From Paraescarpia echinospica (Eukaryota; Annelida; Polychaeta; Sabellida; Siboglinidae): a DNA stretch of 64,000 nucleotides. Below, one piece after another: positions 56,301 to 64,000 of this stretch. The translations under genes and the position numbers were made by a program. The stretch spans positions 71,444,763 through 71,508,762 of the forward strand of contig CM034537.1 of assembly GCA_020002185.1 (NCBI GenBank), read 5' to 3'. How positions within the stretch are numbered: position 1 is the stretch's first letter; the number at the start of each line of letters is the position of its first letter. The notes under the pieces are model-generated. The model had not been told where the DNA came from, searched no databases, and was given only the letters and a program-made list of their open reading frames with translations.

Positions 56301-57510
56301 TCCTTACACGAGCGCTCGTGTCTCTCTAGATGGTACGCGTCTTTCCATAACGATTCACCACACTTCCTGCAACGAAAAGAGTGACAGTACATATTCACGT
56401 CTTGTATATAGGAAAAGTGTGTCTCGTAGAGATTGACGTACAAGGGTGTCATAATAGTGACACAATGAACGACGCACAAGCTTGGCAGTTGCCTTTCCGT
56501 CTTCTTTCGTCGATTCGATTAGCGTGTAGACGCACACGTTGATCTTAAAGGTGGTCTCGACACGATAGAGCTTGTAAATCGTCACTCCGTCAAAATCTTT
56601 CATAGACACTCCGTCTCGGTTGAACTTCTCGTAGAGTACCCTTCTCTTTCCAGTCCGATGACGGCACAGTTGTTCTTGACGTACTTGGAAAAACCGATTT
56701 CCTCGCATCCTATCGGATGGTCTACGATGTGTTTGACGAAGAAGGTGACGTTCGTCACCACCTCGCATACTCATTCACTGTTCGGACGTTGACTGATCGC
56801 CCACTGCAAAACGTCTGTTTCTCGGATACGCTCCAGAAATCCACCAAAGTCTTCGGCGTTGGTGATAAGACACGGTTCATCGAGGTAACGTCCGCAACAG
56901 TTGCACGACGAATGGTAGTAACTGAATATATTTGTGATCTTGTTCCTCAAAACAAAACCGTAACTAAGATTAGTCTTAAAGGTGTGTGTCTGTTCACGAA
57001 TCATGATATTCAATGACTGTTCTACAACAGTCGTGTCCGGTGTCGTCACCCTGTAATTGTACACGGATTGAACGGGTCCTCTACTCATGTGACTTCTGAT
57101 GGTCGACCAGTGGTCTCGAACGACATCTTGCAAGTCCCTAGACAGATCGTCGACCAAGGGGAGTCGTGGGGAGGACGTATGGGATCGGCGTCGTCGACGG
57201 CGTCGTCATTTATTTCGCATGGTCGCTCTTCGCGTCTCGCTCGCTTGGGTGCCTTCCTCCTCATCACTTCTTGTCTGCTACATACCTTGATATGTTGTAT
57301 CGAGTGGTCTCGTCTTGCGAATTCACGTGCGCAAGTGTCGCAGCGGTGGGTATCGTTTTTCTGTACGGGTACCCTACCACATGACGTCTTCATGTGTCGT
57401 AACAAGGTGTATCGTCTCGCGAAGTCTTTTGAACATACCTGACATAGTTGGGTGGTGGTGGTGGTGGTGGTGGTGGTGGTGGTTCTTTTGTATTCAGCAG
57501 ATGGCGCCAC
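53308..57510 (-). pseudogene. Family B DNA polymerase, copy 2
   Basis: Reading from 57,510: two C2H2-like knuckles (CQVCSKDFARR, CDTCAREFARR) after an (ACC)n-encoded Thr run, then a degraded N-terminal part with SSCNCCGRYLDEPC. A long open stretch at 54,938-56,479 holds exonuclease motifs (FDFESW, NSGRYDLN, NNRDVVPF) and DANALYLW. Beyond are motif B and, at ~53,840, YCETDTDSAY with an intact Tyr. Breaks include TGA after REEKEF, TAG after IWEC, TAA near 54,452, a ~12-base deletion near 54,318 and frameshifts in the N-terminal third. Confidence 0.85.
57449..57482. repeat. (GGT)n microsatellite in the polymerase N-terminus
   Basis: Eleven GGT units encode a poly-Thr run on the - strand ahead of the first zinc knuckle. 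A (TGCG)n run lies at 57,684-57,708. Bases 57,511-57,756 show no gene. Confidence 0.9.
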
Positions 57511-57756
57511 TTGCGACGGTGCTTTGGTGTAGGCATGATCGTCGTCGACTCGTGGTGAGTGAACCGACGGTGCTGAATGATTTAGATGTATGTGACGTTG
57601 TAAGTCGTCATATGTATATATTTATATATATCAGACACTATGCGACGTCGTGTAAACGTTGTCTATTGCTATATATGTACATGTTTGCGTGCGTGCGTGC
57701 GTGCGTGCATGCTACATAGGACACTGACTGTATACCGCAAAGTCTCTCTTCGATAC

Positions 57757-60700
57757 GTGGTGACTCGTTATGGAAAGACGCGTTCCATCTAGAGAGACAC
57801 GAGCGCTCGTGTAAGGGAGGCGTGCTAAAGATCTATCCCTGTGGTGTCTACCGTCCGTCGCCGAGAGTCTTCCAGCGTTTGGATGACGAAAACATTCGTG
57901 TTCCCGAGTGCTTGTGCTACTACCCCTATCGCGCTACCTTCGACTTCTAGTCCTGGTTAGACACGTCACACCTTCCATCAGACAGCGACAAGGTCCATTG
58001 GGTGTCTCGTCACGTACCATTGAGTGTGTCACTGGCGAGTAACGTACCTGGATTCGAAGAAATACGATGTCTTATCACCGATGGCGATAGCAACAAGTTG
58101 GTGTCCGACATGATGTCCATCCTTCAGTCTATGAGTTATGCTGCCTACGAAGCCATGATAGACGATTACGAGAGCGTCCTTCAAGAACTCGCGGAAGCGA
58201 TCGTGACCTGGGACGAGCACGAGGCGGCGGCGGCGGCGGACAACGAGTCTCAGCCACAACCGACCAATCCCTACAAGACACTCATGGGTCAATTGTACGG
58301 CTGGCTTCATCAGTTGCCTGTCATCGGATTCAACTCGGGCAGGTACGATCTGAACGTCGTCAAACAGTTCCTGGTACCCTACTTTCTGTCCACGACGAAA
58401 GACAGAGAGGAGGATGAGAAGGAGGAGGGGGAAGAGGAGGAGGATGGTGGAGATTTTCACGTGATCAAACGTGGCAACACGTTTATGTGTCTGTCGACGG
58501 ATGACCTGAAATTCCTCGATATGACTCATTATATCGCCCCGGGATACTCGTATGATAAGTACCTGGAAGCGTACGGTTGCGAGGTTACTAAAGGTCATTT
58601 CCCATATGAATACATGGACAGATTGGAGAGACTCGAAGACACCGCTCTACCTCCCAAAGAGGCCTTCTTCTGTCGACTGAAGAACGAAGGTATATCCGAC
58701 GAGGACTATACCAGTTGTCAAGAGGCGTGGCGAGACAACGATATGAAGACGTTGCGGGACTTTCTCGTCTGGTACAACAACAGGGACGTCGTACCCTTCC
58801 TGGAGGCCATTGCCAAACAGTTTGCCTTCTACCGACAACGCGGTCTCGACATGTTCAAACAAGCCATCAGTATACCCGGTTTGACCTTGATGCACCTGTT
58901 CAACTACGTGCCGGATAAGATCTTCTTTACACTGTTCAACGAAACGAACAAGGATGTCCATCAACTGGTCAGAGATAACATCATCGGAGGGCCTTCACTC
59001 ATCTTCACCAGACATCACGAGAAGGGGGTCACGAAGATACGCCGTAACGGCTACGGTGATGCGGCTCGAACGTGTCAGTCCATTGTCGGTTACGATGCAA
59101 ACGCATTGTATCTATGGTCTCTATCGCAAGACATGCCGACGGGATGGTACACGCGACGACGGGAAGAGAAGGAGTTCTGACCCGAACCGGCACAGCCCAT
59201 CGGACAGATGGCCGCCGAATGGCTGCCGTGGGAGTCCGAAAGCACGGGACGCGTCATACGTCACCACTCCAACGGACGAGAGAAGCGCATCGGTAAACTC
59301 CTGGTGGACGGTTCGTGCAGCGAAACAAAGACGGCCTATCAGTTTCACGGATGCTTCTATCACGGATGTTCGTGCACCGGTCGTGAGGTCAACGACCTCA
59401 ACGGGAAACCCATGATTCAACTCCTCGCCGAAACACGAAAGAACACGGCCTACCTTCGTCACTTTGTCAGGGTCGTCGAGATTTGGGAATGCTAGTGGAA
59501 GGTCACAAGACGCGATCCGTGCGTGAAACTGTTTCTGGACGCCACCTATCGCCGCCGTCGTCGACGCGTGCCATGGAAGATGACGTCACAGGAGATCCTG
59601 ACAGGGGTACGCAATGGCAGCGTTTTCGGAATGATTCAATGCGACATTCGTGTACCTGAGTAATTGCGCGCGCATTTTGCCGAGATGCAACCCATCTCCA
59701 AGAACATTCACATGACCCGCGATGACCTCGGACCGTTCATGCGTCGATACGCCGAAGAACACGACATCATGTCAACCCCGCGTCGCATGCTCGTCGGAAG
59801 TTATCGTGGAGATAAGATCTTGCTCGCTCCATCTCTCTTGCGATGGTACCTGGAACACGGACTCGAGGTGACCCACATCTACCAGGTCATCGAGTACACA
59901 CCGATCGCCTGCTTCCGACGATTCGGCGAGGCGGTGTCCGCCGCGCGTCGCGAGGGAGACGTCCACCCCGACAAGGCCATGATCGCGGACACCAACAAAC
60001 TTATGGGGAATTCTTCATTTGGGAAATTTATCACTAACGTCAATAGACACCGTGAAGTCGCCTACTGCAGAGAGAAGAGGGCATCGATTATGATCAACAA
60101 TCGTCTCTTTCGACAGCTCGACGTCGTTACCGACGATGCGTACGAGATAGAGATGCACAAGAGGAACGTCAAATACGCCTTCCCCACGCAGGTGGGCTTC
60201 TTCGTTTTGCAGTGGGCCAAACTACGCATGTTGGAATTCTACTACGATTTCATGATCAGGTACGTGGAACGTCCGCTGTTCGAGTAATGCGAAACCGATA
60301 CGGACAGCGCATATCTGGCTCTAGCATGTGAGTCCGTCGACGACCTCGTGACCCCGGCACTATGCGAAGACTACTTTCGTCACAGCTCCGAATGGCTACC
60401 GTCCGAATGTTGCGATGATCATCGGAGCGAGTACGTGCGCTGTCGACTGACCGGACGTCCGTGAAGCGGTACCGAGACGTGTTGCAAGGCGCGCAAAGCG
60501 TACGACAAAAGAACACCGGGACTCGTCAAGGTCGAATGTCCGGCGACTGTTTTCTGGGTCTGTGATGCAAGACCTACTATTGTTCGGGCCCCGTCGATAA
60601 ATACAGCATCAAGGATCTGAACAAGCGACTCAACACCGTCAACAAGCAGGCGTTCCTGGACGTGCTCACCAATCGACGTAGCGGAAGCGGAAAGAACCGC

Positions 60701-60823
60701 GGGTTCCGGGTGAATCACTCGTCCGTGTTGACGTACATGCAGGAACGCGCGGCTTTGACCTACTTCTACGCCAAGCGCGTGGTCCACGAGGACGGAGTCA
60801 CAACGGGACCGGTGGACGTGTAA
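57757..60823 (+). pseudogene. Family B DNA polymerase, copy 3
   Basis: Starts mid-gene and carries the exonuclease and polymerase motifs of copy 2. Breaks: TAG in the ExoI block (copy 2 has GAG there), TGA at 59,178-59,180, TAG at 59,493-59,495, TAA at 59,661-59,663, TAA at 60,285-60,287 just before C-E-T-DTDS, a TGA near 60,463 where copy 2 has TGG, and a 1-base deletion near 60,538. Those at 59,178, 59,493 and 59,661 are also in copy 2; the others are private. More decayed than copy 2. Confidence 0.85.
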
Positions 60824-61004
60824 TATAACGATCGATTGCCGTGTAAGTCTACGCCGAAACACCGCTGATACAAAGAGGATATGCGCCCCTACGGTTGTTG
60901 GGGTTAGTGGCGCCTCTTAGCTGTCACGTGGTTAGTAGGCAGACAGTAGACAAAAATAAAAGTTACTTAGACATATGTCACGCAATCGATCGTCATAGAA
61001 GACC

Positions 61005-61160
61005 ATGTCACGGACGCGAGTGGCCGTAGGAGTATCGGTAGTAGGAATAATCGGAATGTACCTGTACGTCATATACTTCTTGTTGTACGTTCCCCTTCGT
61101 TCTTCGTGCGGTGGAGGTATCGTCGTATCTAACGTCACAGAGAACGCGATCACCTACTAG
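61005..61160 (+). CDS. Unrecognised 51-residue membrane protein
   Basis: ATG 61,005 to TAG 61,158-61,160. A basic MSRTRVAVG start is followed by a hydrophobic segment (VSVVGIIGMYLYVIYFLLYV, about residues 10-29) and a short tail with a possible N-glycosylation site (NVT). It sits between the polymerase 3' end and the ATPase, 11 bases before the ATPase ATG, on the same strand. The inverted copy at 52,971-53,126 has the same length and one stop. I found no counterpart in element 1. A single-pass virion or assembly protein is possible; function unknown. Confidence 0.55.
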   Translation: MSRTRVAVGVSVVGIIGMYLYVIYFLLYVPLRSSCGGGIVVSNVTENAITY

Positions 61161-61171
61161 AAGACGCGGCG

Positions 61172-61797
61172 ATGATGGAAACGCGATGGAAACATCCCTT
61201 CACCTGTATCGTCGCGGGTCCGACGGGATGCGGTAAGAGTACCTTCGTGACGCGCATTCTACGTCACGCCGCAACGATGATAGATCCGCCTCTGGAGAAG
61301 ATCACGTGGTGTTATGGAGAATGGCAGAACGCCTACACGTCCGTAGACAACGACTCGGTACGGTTCGAGGAAGGGTTGCCGAACGGCGCGTTCGACGCAT
61401 CGACGCGAAACCTCGTGGTCATAGACGATCTGATTGTGGAAACGGATGAACGGGTCACGACCTAGTTCACGAAAAAGAGTCTTCATCAAAACACATCCGT
61501 ACACTATCTCGTGCAGAACCTGTTTCCGAAAAACAAGGAGAGTCGCACGATCAGTCTGAACGCGCAATACATGGTGGTCTTCAAGAATCCCCGCGACGCG
61601 TCGCAGATAGTCACTTGGCGCGACAGATGTATCCGGGACGCCTGAAGTTTGTACAGGACGCGTTCAAAGACGCCACGTCATTACCGTACGGTTATCTCCT
61701 GATCGATCTGAAACAGGACACGCCCGAAGACATGCGTCCGCGCACGGCCATCTTTCCGGACGACGGTGTTCAATACATCTACCAGCCCAAGGTATAA
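61172..61797 (+). pseudogene. Packaging ATPase, copy 3
   Basis: WKHPFTCIVAGPTGCGKST and LVVIDDLIVET as in copy 2; TAG at 61,463-61,465 shared with copy 2, plus a private 1-base deletion near 61,609 in the region before HLARQMYPG. Ends at TAA 61,795-61,797. Confidence 0.85.
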
Positions 61798-61834
61798 GAC
61801 GACTGCGCATGCACGTCGTCTCTTCTGTCGCAGG

Positions 61835-62173
61835 ATGTCCGAGCTCGTGAAAAAACATATCCTCTGCATACAGGCTCTAAACAGATACAAGAGCACGAAA
61901 TTGAGACGAGCCATCATCAACAACGCCGACGCCGATCTTTTGTGCGCATTGGCCGAGTGCGCCTACAACATATTGAAGAAGAATATTCCCTTGATTCCCG
62001 TACAGAGACAACGTTTGAATAAGTACAAAACAAAACTGCGCGAGTTGGCAGAGAGAGGCGCGCCGGCGAAAAGGAGACGTCGCATCTTGCTGCCGGGATT
62101 GGAACGGAGAAACGCACCGAGGGGGGTCGGGAGACGTCTTCGTCGGGGTAATAACCAGGTCGGAGAGGGATAG
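61835..62173 (+). pseudogene. Small conserved Maverick protein, copy 3 (early stop)
   Basis: ATG 61,835 opens SELVKKHILCIQALNRYKS and DADLLCALAECAYNILKKN. A TAG at 62,171-62,173 ends it after NQVGEG; copy 2 has CAG at that codon. The Leu-rich end persists downstream to about 62,226. Confidence 0.65.
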
Positions 62174-62230
62174 ACGCTGGCCAGTTCGGTCTTTCTACCC
62201 TTGCTCAAAGAGGTGCTACTCAAGTAGACG

Positions 62231-62542
62231 ATGGTACACGCACGGAAGATGGCCTTGGTAGATCCGCGACTGTTGGACAGTCTTCGCGCACCGCCAACGG
62301 ATACCCTAGGACGCAAGGTACAGGACATCGACGACGAGATGAAAGTCATACTCGACAGACGGGATCTCACCGACGGAGACAACGTCGTCATGTATAATCA
62401 AGTGTTGCAACGCTACAGCGCGTTGTCCGATCGTCGCATGCGAGAACCAGTGCGCGTGATGAACGTGAAGACACCACCACCATCGCCAATAGCCACGGCG
62501 GCGGCGGCGGCGGCGGCAAATGACCCACGGGAGGAGGTATAG
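62231..62542 (+). pseudogene. Conserved unknown Maverick protein, copy 3
   Basis: About 103 residues with ARKMALVDPRLLDSL and DDEMKVILDRRDL; the (GCG)n-encoded Ala run is two codons longer than in copy 2. TAG follows PREEV. In other frames the C-terminal domain remains only in scrambled form up to about 62,760. Confidence 0.65.
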
Positions 62543-62861
62543 AAGCGGAAGTCATCAACAGCGTTCCAAAGGCCCTTCGGTGGTACATTGAGCAGACGCA
62601 AAAGAAGAGCGCGGTGGCGGCAGCGGCCACACGATCGCTCGGTAGAGCGCGACGAACCCTACAGTGGACACCCCTCGCGCGTCGTCAACGGATGGACTCG
62701 TCTCCCGCCCTACCCACGCCACCGTCGGAAGGACATAAGACTTGGGAGAGTCTTTAAAGACGACGACGCATAATGACGTGGAACAGTCGTCTGTGTGTCG
62801 GTATCGCTTACGCCGCGCTTCATATCGTGAACGGGATCACAGTCGACTATCTGATACGACT

Positions 62862-63853
62862 ATGGCGCGTCACCGGAAAAAGCTCCAGGGAGTATACTTC
62901 GATCCCGCTAAGGTAGGGAGTTACGGAGGTATCGAGTCTTTCCGCCGAGTCGCCTTCCGACCTATAGAGCGTGTACCGAGATAGATCGTCGAACAATGGC
63001 TATCGGAACAGAACGCCTATACTTTACACAAACCGGTCAGAGTTCATTTCAAGCGGCGACGCGTGGTCGCCGGAGGCCAGAATCAACAGTGGCAAGCCGA
63101 TCTCGTCGACGTGTCCAGTCTCAAAAGAGACAAAGAGGGTACGACGTTCCTACTCACGGTGATCGACGTCTTCTCGAAAGTCGCCCGATGCGTTCCCCTG
63201 AAGAACAAGTCGGCGACGTCTATGACGAGGGCGCTGGACGGACTGTTCACCAACGGCGTTCGTCAGCTGACGTTGCTGACCGATAGAGGTCTGGAATTCC
63301 TGAAACGTGGCGTTCGGGTGTATTGGAAAAGTACGGTATCAATCACTTCTCCACCTACAACGAAGAGACCAAGGCGAGCATCGTGGAACGCTTCAATCGC
63401 ACGCTAAAGACGCGGATGTGGCGATACCTGACGCATAAAGAAACGTGGCGATACATCGATATCCTTCCGGATCTTGTGCTGACGTAAAACGACACACCCC
63501 ATCGCAGCATAAGGATGGCTGCGTCGCAGGTGAATGCGTCTAATCAGGTAGAGGTGTGGCAGCTCTTGTACGGCAGTCATCACGGTAAGGGCGTGCCCAA
63601 GTACCACGTGGCGGATCGCGTGCGTATCAGCAAGGTCAAGAGACGGTTCGACAAAGGGTACATGGCGAATTGGACAGAGGAAATATTCACGACAAGCAAG
63701 GTGCATCCGTCCGATCCGCCCGTCTATCGTCTGACGGACGATCTCGGAGAGATACTGGACGGCACCTTCTACGAACCGGAGTTGCAGAAGGTGACGGTTC
63801 CGGTCGATAAATTGTACCGCGTGGAATCGATAGTGCAGCGAGAGTGCGAGTGA
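62862..63853 (+). pseudogene. Integrase, copy 3
   Basis: From ATG 62,862: YFDPAKVGSYGG, a private TAG at 62,983-62,985, QWQADLVDVSSL, LTDRGLEF, then a frameshift near 63,325 and SIVERFNRTLKTRMW with the catalytic Glu. A TAA interrupts the next block; from 63,515 the C-terminal part (VADRVRISKVKRRF, KGYMANWTEE, FYEPELQKV) is open to TGA 63,851-63,853. The chromodomain is replaced by (GAGT)n. Confidence 0.8.
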
Positions 63854-64000
63854 GTCAGTGAGTGAGAGAGAGAGAGTGAGTGAGACAGAGTGATTGAGTG
63901 AGTGAGTGAGTGAGTGAGTGAGTGGGTGGGTGAGTGAGTGAGTGAGTGAGTGAGTGAGTGAGAGAGTGAGTGAGTGAGTGTGAGAGAGAGTGAATGAGTG
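63849..64000. repeat. (GAGT)n tract, continues beyond the window
   Basis: Complement of the tract at 49,929-50,486, beginning at the corresponding integrase codon. Confidence 0.95.

Larger units (their letters stand above)
50122..56361. repeat. Large inverted repeat IR3, left arm
   Basis: Paired with 57,757-64,000; positions sum to about 114,118-114,132. The outer end is set only by the window edge. Arms differ by substitutions every few tens of bases and by several indels, so this inverted repeat is older than IR1. Confidence 0.9.
48639..57510 (-). mobile_element. Maverick family 2, copy 2 (degenerate)
   Basis: All recognisable genes lie on the - strand in the order polymerase, 51-residue membrane protein, ATPase, two small conserved genes, integrase, hexon, protease. 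Protein similarity to element 1 is clear but moderate, so this is a separate family. Most genes carry stops or frameshifts. The penton, core and membrane genes expected between integrase and hexon are absent, with a tetranucleotide tract in their place. Terminal repeats were not found. Confidence 0.88.
57757..64000. repeat. Large inverted repeat IR3, right arm (Maverick copy 3)
   Basis: Reverse copy of 50,122-56,361. It begins inside the polymerase gene, so the zinc knuckles and exonuclease-proximal N-terminus are absent on this side. The spacer 56,362-57,756 is unique and contains the polymerase N-terminus of copy 2. Confidence 0.9.

Overview
The window looks like a scaffold from a metazoan nuclear genome, most likely an aquatic invertebrate; I cannot place it more precisely. 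It is AT-rich and repeat-dense, with long (CA)n, (TA)n and tetranucleotide tracts, decayed CR1/L2-type and RTE/I-like non-LTR retrotransposons, pogo-like DNA transposon pieces, short GT-AG bounded exons and a 1000-base N gap. No bacterial-type operons, rRNA or CRISPR are visible.

Region by region. 1-11,945: a GC-rich, nearly complete Maverick/Polinton (adintovirus-type) element. Its protein-primed family B DNA polymerase is on the + strand. A tight - strand cluster follows, read from right to left: packaging ATPase, two conserved small proteins, integrase, membrane protein, penton-like and hexon-like capsid proteins flanking a basic core protein, and an adenain-like protease. The polymerase frame carries two in-frame stops and the integrase chromodomain is frameshifted; the other genes look open. 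12.3-14.7 kb: a broken pogo-like transposase, then an inverted pair of THAP-like fragments. 14.9-34.2 kb: small host exons, several of which form a Cys-rich family that I tentatively compare with stanniocalcin. These are interleaved with LINEs and two large inverted repeats: IR1, 18,354-22,399 / 24,365-28,512, and IR2, 30,827-32,983 / 34,983-37,139. 37,140-38,139: the gap. 38.1-40.2 kb: a rearranged second pogo piece in which a 78-bp coding unit has expanded into a minisatellite. 40.2-48.3 kb: AT-rich sequence, a direct repeat and one CR1-type LINE.

48.6-64.0 kb: a second Maverick family present twice in inverted orientation around a 1.4-kb spacer (IR3, inner boundaries 56,361 and 57,757). 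Copy 2 (- strand) carries polymerase, a 51-residue membrane protein, ATPase, two small conserved genes, integrase, a truncated hexon and a protease. Copy 3 (+ strand) repeats the part from the polymerase to the integrase and runs off the window. Both copies are pseudogenised and share several identical nonsense codons, so the inverted duplication followed an initial inactivation. A (GAGT)n tract replaces the penton/core region.

In a working element the polymerase would copy the DNA, the integrase would insert it, the ATPase would package it, the two jelly-roll proteins would build the capsid and the protease would mature it. The strongest unexplained signals are the three large inverted repeats of apparently different ages on one scaffold, and a TAA at the same codon next to the polymerase catalytic DTDS motif in two divergent Maverick copies. 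The others are the exon-phase-matched Cys-rich exon family sitting in and beside the inverted repeats, and the unannotated 51-residue membrane protein.
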